This document shows, piece after piece, positions 7,320 through 16,277 of a DNA stretch of 37,478 bases. The position numbers and the translations under genes were made by a program. Position 1 is the stretch's first letter. Every line of letters starts with the position of its first letter. This stretch comes from Bacillota bacterium (GTDB lineage: Bacteria > Sysuimicrobiota > Sysuimicrobiia > Sysuimicrobiales > Segetimicrobiaceae): NCBI GenBank assembly GCA_021324295.1, contig JAJPJJ010000039.1, positions 1 to 37,478 on the forward strand. The letters run 5' to 3'. Under the pieces are notes generated by a model that was not told the DNA's origin, searched no databases, and saw only the letters and a list, made by a program, of their open reading frames with translations.

Positions 7320-7790
7320 ATGACCCAGACGACCGACGAACGGGCGCTCATCCGCGAGCTCCTGCGGGCCTGCCGGACGATCGCGGTCGTGGGCGTCTCC
7401 TCGCATCCGTTCAAGGACAGCCACATCGTGGCCCACCACCTCCACCGCGAGGGCTATGAGGTGGTGCCGGTCAATCCCAATGCGTCGGCCGTCCTCGGCC
7501 GGACCGCGTACCCCTCGCTGAGCGCCCTGCCCGAGGACGTGGCGGCGCGGGTGGACCTCGTGGTGGTCTTCCGCCCGAGCCGGGAGGTCCCCGAGATCGT
7601 GGAGCAAGCGCTGGCCCGGCTGCCCAACGTCAAGGGGATCTGGACACAAAAGGGAATCGTCCACGATGGGGCGGCCGCCCGGGTCCGCGGCGCAGGTCTT
7701 GCGGTGGTCCAGGACCGCTGCATCCGCACGCAGCACCTGGGCTACAAGTTCAGCGCGCAGGCCGGGGGCTCCGCAGAGGCACGAGCATGA
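7320..7790 (+). CDS. CoA-binding domain protein (YccU-like)
   Basis: 156 aa, a single Rossmann-type CoA_binding domain. Visible elements: TIAVVGVSSHPFKDSHIV (glycine-poor phosphate loop, residues 20-37), EVVPVNPNA near 52, the VDLVVVFRPSREVPEIV strand-helix and IWTQKGI near 105. Stand-alone proteins of this family bind CoA or acyl-CoA, but their reaction is not known. Its TGA overlaps the thiolase ATG by four bases (ATGA), so the two are translationally coupled. This makes a role in handling acyl-CoA for the thiolase plausible. Start at ATG 7320; the upstream gap holds repeat A. Confidence 0.9.
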   Translation: MTQTTDERALIRELLRACRTIAVVGVSSHPFKDSHIVAHHLHREGYEVVPVNPNASAVLGRTAYPSLSALPEDVAARVDLVVVFRPSREVPEIVEQALARLPNVKGIWTQKGIVHDGAAARVRGAGLAVVQDRCIRTQHLGYKFSAQAGGSAEARA

Positions 7791-9010
7791 GCGAGACGCA
7801 GCAGGCGGTGATCCTCAGCGCCGTCCGCACGCCGGTAGGGCGTTTCCAGGGAGCGCTATCGTCTGTTCCCGCCGCGGAGCTGGGGGCGGCGGCTGTCCGC
7901 GCGGCGGTCGCGCGGGCGGGGTTGCCCGACCCCGCGGACATCGACGAGGTCATCATGGGCAACGTCGTCTCCGCCGGGCTCGGGCAGAACATCGCGCGGC
8001 AGTGCGCCATGCGAGGCGGCCTCCCGAGCAGCGTCGGCGCCATGGCCGTGAACAAGGTCTGCGGCGCGAGCCTCAAGGCCGTTGTGCTGGCGGCCCAGGC
8101 CATTCGCGCGGGTGACGGCGCGTTGTACGTGGTGGGCGGCGTCGAGAGCATGAGCCGTGCGCCACACCTCATCGACGGACGCGGAGGACAGCTTCGCCTG
8201 GGCCACGTGGAGGTCAGGGACGCGCTCGTCGTCGATGGCCTGTGGTGCGCGTTCGCGGACTGGGCCATGGGCAGCGCCGCGGAGCACATCGCCGACCGCT
8301 ACGGGGTGACCCGGGAGGCGATGGACGAGTTTGCCCTCGGCAGCCACCGGAAGGCGGTAGCGGCGGTGGACGGTGGGCGATTTGCGTGCGAGATCGTGCC
8401 GGTGGTGGTTCACCAGCGCGGAGGCGAGACAGCCGTGGTGGACCGCGACGAAGGGCCGCGGCGCGACACGTCTCTGGAGGCGCTGGCGAAGCTGCCGCCG
8501 GTGTTCAAGCCGGGCGGTCGGGTGACGGCCGGCAACTCCCCCGGACTCAACGATGCTGCCGCGGCGCTCGTGATCGCGAGCGCATCCAAGGCCCGGGAGA
8601 TCGGCGCGCGGCCCCTGGCCCGCATCGTCGGGTACGCGCAGGCTGCGGTCGAGCCCAAGGACATCTTCGATGCGCCGGCCCGGGCGATTCCCCGTCTGCT
8701 CCAGACGGTCGGTTGGTCGCTGGACGACGTCGACCTGATCGAGCTGAACGAGGCCTTTGCCGCGCAGATCCTGGCGAACGGCTACGCGCTGGCGGACCTG
8801 GGGTGGAACTGGGAGCGGGTGAACGTCAACGGCGGCGCGATCGCGCTCGGGCATCCGCTGGGAGCCACGGGCGCACGGATCCTCACGACACTCGTGCATG
8901 CGCTCCGCCGTGGTGGGAGACGGCGGGGGATCGCCGCGCTCTGCCTGGGGGGCGGCGAGGCTGTCGCGATCGCTGTGGAGGCGGAGGACGGTGGGCCCGG
9001 CGGTGGCTAG
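7787..9010 (+). CDS. Acetyl-CoA C-acetyltransferase (thiolase)
   Basis: 407 aa, full-length thiolase. It catalyses Claisen condensation of two acyl-CoA molecules or the reverse thiolytic cleavage. All catalytic elements are present: nucleophile Cys92 in NKVCGAS, NEAFAAQ at 321-327, His356 in [12 protein letters not shown] and Cys386 in [18 protein letters not shown] (117-127) is also typical. The closest functional class is biosynthetic or degradative acetoacetyl-CoA thiolase; chain-length preference cannot be read. Coupled by a 4-bp overlap to the CoA-binding gene upstream and overlapping the FAD oxidoreductase downstream by 20 bp, so the three form one operon. Confidence 0.95.
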   Translation: MSETQQAVILSAVRTPVGRFQGALSSVPAAELGAAAVRAAVARAGLPDPADIDEVIMGNVVSAGLGQNIARQCAMRGGLPSSVGAMAVNKVCGASLKAVVLAAQAIRAGDGALYVVGGVESMSRAPHLIDGRGGQLRLGHVEVRDALVVDGLWCAFADWAMGSAAEHIADRYGVTREAMDEFALGSHRKAVAAVDGGRFACEIVPVVVHQRGGETAVVDRDEGPRRDTSLEALAKLPPVFKPGGRVTAGNSPGLNDAAAALVIASASKAREIGARPLARIVGYAQAAVEPKDIFDAPARAIPRLLQTVGWSLDDVDLIELNEAFAAQILANGYALADLGWNWERVNVNGGAIALGHPLGATGARILTTLVHALRRGGRRRGIAALCLGGGEAVAIAVEAEDGGPGGG

Positions 9011-10166
9011 CCGCGTGCCGCTGCTCGTCGTCGGTGCGGGGCCGTACGGGCTGGCCCTATCGGCCTATGCGCGGTCCCAGGGCATCGAGCACGTCGTCGT
9101 CGGTCGTCCGATGGACTTTTGGAAGTCGCACATGCCCGGGGGGATGTACCTGCGGTCCGGGTGCGACTGGCACCTCGATCCTGCGGGCGATGACACGATC
9201 GAGCGCTACCTGGGGGCCAGGAACCTCCGGCCCACGGACGTCGAGCCGCTGTCGCGGGATGCCTACCTCGACTACTGCGCGTGGTTCCAGGATCGGAAGG
9301 CGATCCCGGTGCTTCCGAAGCTGGTGCGCGCGCTCCACTACCACCGCCGCGCGGGGCCGTGCTTCGAGGCCGTGCTGGAGGATGGGGATACGATCGCGGC
9401 CCGGTCGGTGGTGCTCGCCCTCGGCTTTCGGTACTTCGCGCACGTGCCCGACACCTACGCGGCTCTCGTGCCATCCGGGCGGCTCGTTCACACCTGCGAT
9501 CTCGTGGACTTCTCACCGCTCCGGGGGAAGCGGGTGCTCATCATCGGGGGCCGGCAGAGCGCGTTCGAATGGGCCGCCCTCATCCGTGAGCACGGCGCCG
9601 CCGCCGTGTACCTGTCGTATCGTCACCCGACGCCGGCCTTCCAACCGTCCGATTGGTCCTGGGTGGATCCGCTCGTCGCGGCGATGGCATCGGATCCGGG
9701 CTGGTTCCGGCGTCTCACAGCCGAGGAGAAGGAGCAGGTGAACCGCCGCCTGTGGGCGGAGGGGCGGCTCAAGCTGGAGCCCTGGCTTGCCCCGCGGCTC
9801 GCGCACGGGACGGTCCGGCTGTTCCCCGAGTCCCGTGTGATCGGATGCCGCGAGCGGCCCGGCGGGGAACTCGATGTGACGCTGGACGACGGCACGGTCC
9901 TCCTCACGGATCAGGTCGTCCTGGCCACGGGATACAAGGTCGACGTCAGACGGATCCCGCCCCTGGCCCAGGGCAACCTGCTCGGGATGCTGAGCACCGA
10001 GAACGGCTTCCCGACACTCGACGAGCAGTTCCAGAGCACCGTGCCGGGGCTGTTCTTCACCAGCATGTGTGCGACGCGGCACTTCGGACCGTTCTTCGCC
10101 TTCACGGTCGCGGTCCGGACCTCCGCGACCGTGATCGGCTCCGCGGTGAAGGCGATGCTGGCGTAG
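8991..10166 (+). CDS. FAD/NAD(P)-dependent monooxygenase-like oxidoreductase
   Basis: About 391 aa, a flavoprotein with two Rossmann folds. The FAD-binding motif [13 protein letters not shown] is near residue 15, followed by [15 protein letters not shown] (flavin-containing monooxygenase / lysine-N6-hydroxylase-like). The NAD(P) site is [13 protein letters not shown] near 183 and the late FAD contact is ATGYKVD near 317. Likely substrates are small amines, ketones or other soft nucleophiles, but none can be assigned. The GTG at 8991 is chosen because GGAGG lies about 10 bases upstream; it overlaps the thiolase by 20 bp. A second GTG at 9003 is possible. Last gene of the CoA-binding/thiolase operon. 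Confidence 0.85.
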   Translation: MGPAVASRVPLLVVGAGPYGLALSAYARSQGIEHVVVGRPMDFWKSHMPGGMYLRSGCDWHLDPAGDDTIERYLGARNLRPTDVEPLSRDAYLDYCAWFQDRKAIPVLPKLVRALHYHRRAGPCFEAVLEDGDTIAARSVVLALGFRYFAHVPDTYAALVPSGRLVHTCDLVDFSPLRGKRVLIIGGRQSAFEWAALIREHGAAAVYLSYRHPTPAFQPSDWSWVDPLVAAMASDPGWFRRLTAEEKEQVNRRLWAEGRLKLEPWLAPRLAHGTVRLFPESRVIGCRERPGGELDVTLDDGTVLLTDQVVLATGYKVDVRRIPPLAQGNLLGMLSTENGFPTLDEQFQSTVPGLFFTSMCATRHFGPFFAFTVAVRTSATVIGSAVKAMLA

Positions 10167-10662
10167 CACCGGAGCGCGCCGGCCGAAGGCTCCGCCAAGC
10201 GCCCCTGCGACATCCCGCCGGAAGAAACGTTCGTTCGATTGCTCAAATCCTTCGCCCGACCGAGGGTGGCGCTGCCCGTGCATGGAAGGCGGAGAGTGCC
10301 ACCAACTTTTCATCATTACACAATCGTTGCAGTGAATGACGTAGGTCGTGCCGGGGGGGAGCATGGGCCGCCGGCCGAAAGGTCGAGGGGCCTCGTTGCG
10401 TGGGGGCGCCGACGCGGGGAACCGCCGCAGGGCGCCCTGCTTGCTCCGCCATGTCGTGCCTTCGAAACGCGGCGCGCTGCGGCGCCGCTCACGGCACTCC
10501 TCGTCGTCCGCCCGGGCAGGCCTCGGTAGGGAGATCGCGGCGGGACGCCGCGCTTCCGACCGATCCCGGGCGCCACCCCGCCCGCCGGGCCGTCACCCCG
10601 CACTCCACCGGCGCAGCGGTGCGCCGTGGCTCCAAGCTCCGAGTAGGTGAGGAGGTGCGGAA
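10167..10662. other. 496-bp intergenic region before the secreted dehydrogenase
   Basis: It begins with a weak terminator-like hairpin (10170-10194). A locally AT-rich patch at about 10308-10340 contains TACACAAT and could hold a promoter, but no good -35 accompanies it. The rest is very GC-rich without a convincing protein frame. The last 20 bases contain the strong ribosome-binding site of the next gene (GAGGAGG). Confidence 0.4.
10170..10194 (+). terminator. Weak hairpin after the FAD oxidoreductase
   Basis: CGGAGC (10170-10175) pairs with GCTCCG (10189-10194) three bases after the TAG. The 13-nt interior also contains a self-complementary GCCGGC. There is no U-tract. Its position suggests an operon 3' end. 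Confidence 0.35.
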
Positions 10663-12420
10663 ATGGTGTATAGACGGCCGCGCACGGCCGTGCTGCTGGG
10701 AATGCTTCTGTTGCTGACGCTGCCAACCCTCGGCTCCGCGCAACAGACCAAAGTGGTGCTCGCCAACCCCCTCTGCCCTCAGGAAACGGTGCTCTTCAAC
10801 CCCGGTAATGGCGAGGACATCGTGCTCCCGTCGGGCTACAAGGTATCGGTCTTCGCCAAGGGCCTGAATTTCCCGACCGGGATCGCGTTCCTGGGCAACA
10901 GGCAGCGCTTCGCGGTCTTCGTGCTGGAATCGGGGCATGGCCTGCCGAGCCGGTGCAACGACGAGACCGCGGTATCGGGCGGCACGTTCGCCTCCACCAA
11001 CCCATTCACACCGGATATCCTGGTGTTCGACCAGGGCGGACATCTGATCGCGGGTCCTCTTGCGAAGCCGACGGCCACCGGGGGCGGCTTCCAGCCACAT
11101 GGTCCCGCCATCGACATCGCGTTTGAGCACGGGACGGCGGGCGGGCGGCTCTTCGCGACGGACTCAAATCAGGCGACCCACGGAGGCGGGCAGAACAACA
11201 GCTCGCGTATCGTGACCGTAAACCTCGTCAGCGGCCAAGTCACCCCGTTCATCACGAACCTGCCGACCGGCGATCACCCGTCGGAGCAGCTCGCGTTTAA
11301 GGGCGAGTTCATCTACTGGTCACAGGGATCCACGACAAACTCCGGGGTGGTCGGCCGCGACAACAACGGCGGGCTCAACCAGCAGGACATCCCGTGTCAG
11401 GACATCACGCTCAGCAACAACGTCTTCGACTCGGGCCTCGGCGTGAAGACGAGCGGGTACTCCCCCTTCGGCGTGCAACGCCCCGGAGCAACCGTCAGGG
11501 CATTCGAAAGCGCGAAGCACCGTGGCGTATGCGACGGCGCCATCTTGCGCGCGCGGCTGCACGTGGCGCATCCGGAGACCACGATCCAGCCGTTCTCGTG
11601 GGGGTACCGGAACGGGTATGCCATCCGGTTCGCGCCCGATGATCACGCGCTGAGGGGAGGGCTGCTCGTGGGCGAGGACGGCGCCGATGAGCGCGGCGCA
11701 CGGCCGTCCAATAACGCCCCGGACGCCCTGGACCTGGCTCGCCAGAACCCCGACGGCACCCCGGACTACCACGGGTGGCCGGACCGGTTCGGGTTCCTGC
11801 CGTCGAGCCAGGCGATGTTCAACCCGATCGGCGGACCCGGCGACGACCTCTGCGGGCCGCCGGTCGTGCCGTCCTTCGATCCGGTCGCCTGCCGTGCGGC
11901 GCTTGCGGCGGCCGGCGACATCCCGATCCGGGACGTCCTGAAGGTCCCCCCTCAGCAGATCACGTCGCCTCTGGCCATCGAGGCGCCGGACTCCTCGTTC
12001 ACGGGGATCGACTTCGTGCCTGATGCGTTCGTCAGCGGGCCCGTCCAGCGCGGGGCTGCGCTTTACTCCCTCGAGGGAGACTTCGGGTTCTCAGCGGCGA
12101 ACGCCACCGCACCCGCTCCCGAGGTCGGGCACGAGGTCAAGCTGATCAACTTCAGCCCGCCGAACGCGCCGCTCGCCCTGAAGATCATGCGGTTCGCCCA
12201 CAACACCACGTTCGAGCAGGCGTTCCCCGACGGGCTTCGCGGCTTCAACCGTCCTACGAACGTCAGGTTCGGCCCCGATGGCTGCGCCTATGTCGTCGAC
12301 TATGGTGCCGTGCGCGACTTCGGCCAGTCGGACCCGGAGAGCAAGTTCATCGTCCCCGGGGACGGTCCGCTCGTCCAAATCCCGGGAACGGGTGTGATCT
12401 GGAAGATCTGCCGGCGGTAA
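10663..12420 (+). CDS. Secreted sorbosone/PQQ glucose dehydrogenase-like beta-propeller protein
   Basis: 585 aa with a clear Sec signal peptide: positive MVYRRPRT, hydrophobic core to residue 22, cleavage likely after GSA before QQT. The mature part resembles the six-bladed propeller of soluble PQQ-dependent sugar (sorbosone/glucose) dehydrogenases: LPSGYKVSVFAKGLNFPTG near 45, EQLAFKGEFIYWSQGS near 208, DYHGWPDRFGFL near 367, FTGIDFVPDAF near 446 and FGPDGCAYVVDYG near 537. Several Cys residues fit an exported disulfide-bonded protein. PQQ or calcium ligands cannot be assigned with certainty, so catalytic activity is unproven. Start fixed by GAGGAGG about 8 bases before the ATG. A strong hairpin follows the stop; the PilX-like gene begins 150 bp later. 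Confidence 0.82.
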   Translation: MVYRRPRTAVLLGMLLLLTLPTLGSAQQTKVVLANPLCPQETVLFNPGNGEDIVLPSGYKVSVFAKGLNFPTGIAFLGNRQRFAVFVLESGHGLPSRCNDETAVSGGTFASTNPFTPDILVFDQGGHLIAGPLAKPTATGGGFQPHGPAIDIAFEHGTAGGRLFATDSNQATHGGGQNNSSRIVTVNLVSGQVTPFITNLPTGDHPSEQLAFKGEFIYWSQGSTTNSGVVGRDNNGGLNQQDIPCQDITLSNNVFDSGLGVKTSGYSPFGVQRPGATVRAFESAKHRGVCDGAILRARLHVAHPETTIQPFSWGYRNGYAIRFAPDDHALRGGLLVGEDGADERGARPSNNAPDALDLARQNPDGTPDYHGWPDRFGFLPSSQAMFNPIGGPGDDLCGPPVVPSFDPVACRAALAAAGDIPIRDVLKVPPQQITSPLAIEAPDSSFTGIDFVPDAFVSGPVQRGAALYSLEGDFGFSAANATAPAPEVGHEVKLINFSPPNAPLALKIMRFAHNTTFEQAFPDGLRGFNRPTNVRFGPDGCAYVVDYGAVRDFGQSDPESKFIVPGDGPLVQIPGTGVIWKICRR

Positions 12421-12432
12421 CAGGCGCGGCGT

Positions 12433-12464
12433 CGGCAGGAGGCGGCTCGAGCCGCCTCCTGCCG
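12433..12464 (+). terminator. Strong palindromic hairpin after the secreted dehydrogenase
   Basis: A perfect 32-bp palindrome centred on CTCGAG: the left arm begins CGGCAGGAGGCGGCT and the right arm is its exact complement. It lies 13 bp after the TAA. There is no clear U-run (GTTCTG follows). It would form an extremely stable hairpin and probably ends or protects the upstream transcript. Confidence 0.7.
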
Positions 12465-12570
12465 TTCTGCCGCATGGCCGTGCGCACGAGGGGCGCGGCC
12501 CCGGACGTCGCGCTGAGGGACCCGCCGGGAGCCGATGCACCAGCCCGAAGGTCGGTGAAGTGAGGACCCC

Positions 12571-14706
12571 GTGAACGGAGGCTGCCCGCGCGCGCAGCGC
12601 GGGATCTTGTGGCTAAAGGCCCGGGCCCCCATCGGACCGAGGCAGCTCGCGTCAGTTCCACGACCGTGGGCCGTCGTCGCGAGCCCCGTGGTACAGGCCC
12701 GGGCCCCCATCGGACCGAGGCAGCTCGCGTCAGTTCCACGACCGTGGGCCGTCGTCGCGAGCCCCGTGGTACAGGCCCGGGCCCCCATCGGCCGGAACGC
12801 GCGTTTCGCCTCCACCGCCGTCGTCCGGCGTCTCGATGCGTGTGATCCAAAGCGGGCCCGCAACGACCGTGGGATGGCCCTGATCACGGCGCTGTTCATC
12901 ATGTTCGCGGTCGCGATGATGCTGTTCGCGTTCTCGTCCTTGATACAGAACGAGGCCAGGTTCGCGACCGCGAGCCGGGACAGCAGCGAGGCGCTCGGCC
13001 TCGCCGAGGCGGGGATCCAGGAGTCGCTTGCGCGTCTCTCGAGCTTCGGCGCGGTCCCGGGCGGGACGGTCTTCAAGAATAGCCTCACGGCCGGCGCGTC
13101 GCAGAACTGCGCGTCTAGCTCCACCGGCACGCCGGTCAACTGCGTCATCTACGAGTCCCCCCTGCGAGGATTCTCTACCGGGCAGGCGATCGTCTTTCCG
13201 ATTCTCTCGACGGCCTCGTACGGACCGGGCCGGACACAGGCGACCCGGTGGGTCCGCATCTTCGAGCAGGCGGCGCTGCGCCAGGGATTCCTCCCGTGGA
13301 TCATCTACGGTCCCCGCGTGACGTTCCAGGGCGACGCGGCACCGGTCCAGGGCGACACATACTCGCGGTCGGCCGTCGGCTTCGCCTCGTGGAGCAAATC
13401 CCCGCAGTGTGCAGGCGGGGACGCCGCGGCAGTCCTCCTCAGCCCGCAGGTCATGGCCGGGACATACATCGATCTTCAGGGCGGCGGCGGTAGCCAGAAC
13501 ACCGACTGCCCGACCGGGCTCCAGGTCAGCGACGGGGTCAACTACACGGCGGAGTGCACCGGCTCCCCGCAGACGGAGGTAGCGCCGACCCCCTGCCCGG
13601 ATGGGTTGCGCGCGGTGCCGTACAACTGGCACCCGCTCACGCCGATCGGGATGGCGTCCGCGGACTTCACCGCATTGATCACGTGGATTGCGGACAACCA
13701 CGATCGCCTGAGGACGCAGTGCGATGGTCTCGGCATGGGACTCTGCTACTATCAGGCGACCCAGAACGGTACCGGCGTCACCTATGCGCCCGCCGGCACG
13801 TACACCCCCTCGTACTGGTCCACCATCGGCTCGACGAGCGGGAAGGTGATGGTGACGAGCGCCACGCAGCCGTTCTGCGTCAACCCGACGCCACCGATCA
13901 CCTCGGCGAGCGTCGTGCTGCCATCGCCGCCGATCACCGGCGGCTGCCCGAGCGGGTACCACTATTACGGGGCGGCCGACAACGGCAAGGCGTCGGCGAC
14001 TCGGTACCTCGATTGGGGACTGGTGGCGGACGACCTCACCCGCGCGCCGGCCAGGACGTTCTTCCAGCCACCCTCGTGCACCGCCCCGTGCGCCGGTACC
14101 GGCAACCAGAACGGGATCCGCTACATCCCGCTCCTGCCGGCGATCCCGGTCCTTCGGAGTATGCAGGCATGCCAGCAGTTCTTCGCCCCGGGCGTCACGG
14201 CGTATATCGTGCAGACCGGGGACGGGGTCAACTGCTCCCCGCCGATCCGGCAGACGGGTCTCTCGAACAGCGTCTCGTTCACGGGGACGAAGGGCAACCC
14301 CGAGGCGCTGCTGATCGACGACCAGGGCTACGCGAACCCCGGAGGGGTGACGGTCAACGGATCGCTCGGCAGGGGCGGCCAGACGTGCAGCAGCATGGCG
14401 ACCTCCAACGCCTGGGACAACTACAACTGGGGATTCATCTTCGCGACGGGGGACATCACGCTGCCGGCGAACACGATCTTCACCGGTTTCATCTATACGC
14501 CGGGGAGCGTCTTCACACGCGGGACGGTGCTGGTCCAGGGCGGGATCTTCTCGGCCAACGTGGAGGGCCAGAGCGGACAGGTCAGCGCGATCGACTCGGT
14601 CGGGAACGTGCACTTCTGCGCGGGCGAGGGCTCGATGCCTCTCGGCTCACAGTTCTTCAGCTTCAAGACGCTCTCCTGGCAGGATCGCCCGCTCGACCGG
14701 CCCTAG
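12571..14706 (+). CDS. PilX-like type IV pilus-associated protein with very long N-terminal leader
   Basis: 711 aa from GTG 12571. The recognisable start of the mature protein is at residue 101: RNDRG then MALITALFIMFAV, a prepilin-like basic leader, cleavage glycine and hydrophobic helix typical of PilX N-terminal domains, followed by SEALGLAEAGIQESLARL. The remaining 590 residues are Cys- and Gly-rich, extracellular in character, ending with a beta-helix-like part (FIFATGDITLPANTIFTGF). PilX proteins act in pilus assembly or adhesion. No ATG/GTG/TTG lies in frame close to the cleavage site: the nearest is GTG 12766, and GTG 12571 has GAGG upstream. The segment between encodes a 26-residue tandem repeat (12617-12772), so the true start is uncertain. 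No other pilus genes adjoin. Confidence 0.7.
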   Translation: MNGGCPRAQRGILWLKARAPIGPRQLASVPRPWAVVASPVVQARAPIGPRQLASVPRPWAVVASPVVQARAPIGRNARFASTAVVRRLDACDPKRARNDRGMALITALFIMFAVAMMLFAFSSLIQNEARFATASRDSSEALGLAEAGIQESLARLSSFGAVPGGTVFKNSLTAGASQNCASSSTGTPVNCVIYESPLRGFSTGQAIVFPILSTASYGPGRTQATRWVRIFEQAALRQGFLPWIIYGPRVTFQGDAAPVQGDTYSRSAVGFASWSKSPQCAGGDAAAVLLSPQVMAGTYIDLQGGGGSQNTDCPTGLQVSDGVNYTAECTGSPQTEVAPTPCPDGLRAVPYNWHPLTPIGMASADFTALITWIADNHDRLRTQCDGLGMGLCYYQATQNGTGVTYAPAGTYTPSYWSTIGSTSGKVMVTSATQPFCVNPTPPITSASVVLPSPPITGGCPSGYHYYGAADNGKASATRYLDWGLVADDLTRAPARTFFQPPSCTAPCAGTGNQNGIRYIPLLPAIPVLRSMQACQQFFAPGVTAYIVQTGDGVNCSPPIRQTGLSNSVSFTGTKGNPEALLIDDQGYANPGGVTVNGSLGRGGQTCSSMATSNAWDNYNWGFIFATGDITLPANTIFTGFIYTPGSVFTRGTVLVQGGIFSANVEGQSGQVSAIDSVGNVHFCAGEGSMPLGSQFFSFKTLSWQDRPLDRP
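12617..12791 (-). repeat. Dispersed repeat A, locus 2: 78-bp tandem repeat, 2.2 copies
   Basis: Two identical 78-bp units (12617-12694 and 12695-12772) and a third copy of the first 19 bases (12773-12791). Each unit contains AGGCCCGGGCCCCCATCGG, then CTCGCG and CGCGAG arms that can pair around CCACG-AC-CGTGG. The unit matches intergenic DNA at 7194-7290 (inverted) and 27968-28050 (same orientation). Because 78 is divisible by 3, the repeat keeps the frame of the overlapping PilX-like gene open. Identity between adjacent units implies recent duplication. Confidence 0.9.
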
Positions 14707-14865
14707 TGCGTCGTGGCGTTGGTTCGGAGGCAGGTGAGGGGGTGTGAGCTGGCCTGAGCGCCCCCCGGGAGGCGCGCGGCACAGGCCCGCCGCGTCCCCC
14801 GGTCGACAGCGCGCGACGCTGCGGTGGAATGGTCCAGCATCCCTGAGCCCCGAGGGCGCGTGGTG

Positions 14866-14892
14866 GCGGACCGGAGCAGCCTCGCGGTCCGC
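14866..14892. terminator. Hairpin between the convergent PilX-like and MDR genes
   Basis: GCGGACCG (14866-14873) pairs perfectly with CGGTCCGC (14885-14892) around an 11-nt loop. It sits in the 273-bp gap (14707-14979) between two convergent genes, where a bidirectional terminator is expected. No T-tract on either side. Nothing else identifiable was seen in this gap. Confidence 0.45.
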
Positions 14893-14979
14893 GCCTTGGG
14901 CGCGGCGTCGCCTGGAGGCCCTCCTGGCGAGGTGCGGAAGTCGCCTCGCATGGATCCCCGGGCCGCGGCGCTCCACGCG

Positions 14980-16026
14980 TCAGGGGACGAGGACGATCTT
15001 GCCGAAATGCTCCCGCGCCTCGAAGATGCGGTGCGCCTCACGGATCTCCGAGAGGGGCAGGACCGCGTGAATGACGGGTCGGAGCGCGCCGCGGAACACC
15101 AGCTCCATGACGGTCCGAAAGTCCCGAACGTTCCCCATCGGCGCGCCCAGGATGCGCCGGTGGTGCTGGTAGATCTCCCGGATATCGATATCCGGGCGCT
15201 CGCCGCCGCTGGCGCCGCAGATCACCAGGCACCCACCGGGTCGCAGGCTGCGAATCGATTCGGGCCACGTGGGCCGTCCGACGGGATCGGCCGCGATGTG
15301 CACGCCGGCCCCGGTCAGGGCCCAGACCCGCTTGCTGAACTCCGGGTGCTCAGTGCGATCGACGGGGATCGCGCCCAGCGCCTCGGCCTTCCGGCACTTG
15401 TCCGCGCTGCCGACGAGCGCGATCACCCGTGCCCCGGCGTGGCGCCCGATGACGAGGGCCGCCGCCCCCACCCCGCCCGATGCGCCGACCACGAGGACAT
15501 CGTTGCCCGGCCGCAGGCCTCCGACCGTGACCAGCATGCGCCACGCCGTCGTGAAACACACCGGCGCGGCGGCGGCCACCTCGAAGGGGACGGCATCGGG
15601 GATCCGCAGCACGTTGCGCGCCGGCACGACGGTGAACTCCGCCATCCCGCCCGGCGTGTGCTCCCCGAGGATCGCGTAGCCTGGGCACATCGTCTGCTCG
15701 CCGGCCAGACAGTAGGCGCACTCCCCGCACGCACGGATGGGGTTGACGACGATGCGGTCCCCCACCGCGACGCCCGCGACGCCGGGGCCGGCTTCCTCGA
15801 CCACGCCCGCGACATCGACGCCCGTGATCCGGGGCAGCTCCATCCGGCCCCACGGATAGACCGGGCGGCCGCCGGGAGGGCCGCTGCGTGCCCAGACATC
15901 GAGGTTGTTGAGCGCGACCGCGCGAACACGCACCAGGACCTCGCCGGGGCCCGGGCGAGGCGTGGGGACCTCCTGGAGGCGCAGCGTGTCGATCCCGCCG
16001 TGCTCCCGAATCACCACCGCCTTCAC
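14980..16026 (-). CDS. Zinc-binding MDR-family oxidoreductase (alcohol dehydrogenase-like)
   Basis: 348 aa, medium-chain dehydrogenase/reductase using NAD(P)H. It has an N-terminal GroES-like domain and a Rossmann domain with VVGASGGVGAAAL near 174. The four structural-zinc cysteines are intact (CGECAYCLAGEQTMC, about 98-112). The catalytic-zinc positions are not: the usual Cys after the first strands is replaced (ALNNLDVWARSG) and the GHE motif reads GVDVAG. This resembles the AdhT/quinone-reductase-like branch, so it may reduce C=C or carbonyl groups without catalytic zinc. GTG 16026 is chosen because GGAAGGTGGG lies just upstream and the family starts at KAVVI; the open frame continues further upstream as GC-rich non-coding sequence. 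Divergent from the ABC binding-protein gene. Confidence 0.88.
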   Translation of the reverse strand: MKAVVIREHGGIDTLRLQEVPTPRPGPGEVLVRVRAVALNNLDVWARSGPPGGRPVYPWGRMELPRITGVDVAGVVEEAGPGVAGVAVGDRIVVNPIRACGECAYCLAGEQTMCPGYAILGEHTPGGMAEFTVVPARNVLRIPDAVPFEVAAAAPVCFTTAWRMLVTVGGLRPGNDVLVVGASGGVGAAALVIGRHAGARVIALVGSADKCRKAEALGAIPVDRTEHPEFSKRVWALTGAGVHIAADPVGRPTWPESIRSLRPGGCLVICGASGGERPDIDIREIYQHHRRILGAPMGNVRDFRTVMELVFRGALRPVIHAVLPLSEIREAHRIFEAREHFGKIVLVP

Positions 16027-16277
16027 AGGCTGCCCACCTTCCTCGACGGTGCCTGAACTCCTCCCCCGCGATCCCCTCCCGGCCGACCGCGCCCCGTCCG
16101 CCCGGTCGGGGCGACACGCGTCGGCCCCGGGGACACTCCGGGGAGAGGCTGGGGCCCGGGCCGTCGGCGGGGAGGCGACGGAGGGAGGCCATCGCTCCCC
16201 GCCGAAGTTGCGACGCCGAGAACCCGGCCGCCTCAGGCCGCGTATCATGCACCAAAGCCTCAAAGGGGGGATGCACC

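Noticed and set aside
7178-7426. Minus-strand small frame over repeat A and the CoA-binding gene start
   Set aside because: Half of it is repeat sequence and half is antisense to a clear gene.
12617-12791. CRISPR array
   Set aside because: The 78-bp units are contiguous with no unique spacers, and no cas genes are present.
16243-16248. TATCAT as -10 of a promoter for the ABC binding-protein gene
   Set aside because: No acceptable -35 at 16-18 bp; the only TTGCGA lies 29 bp away.
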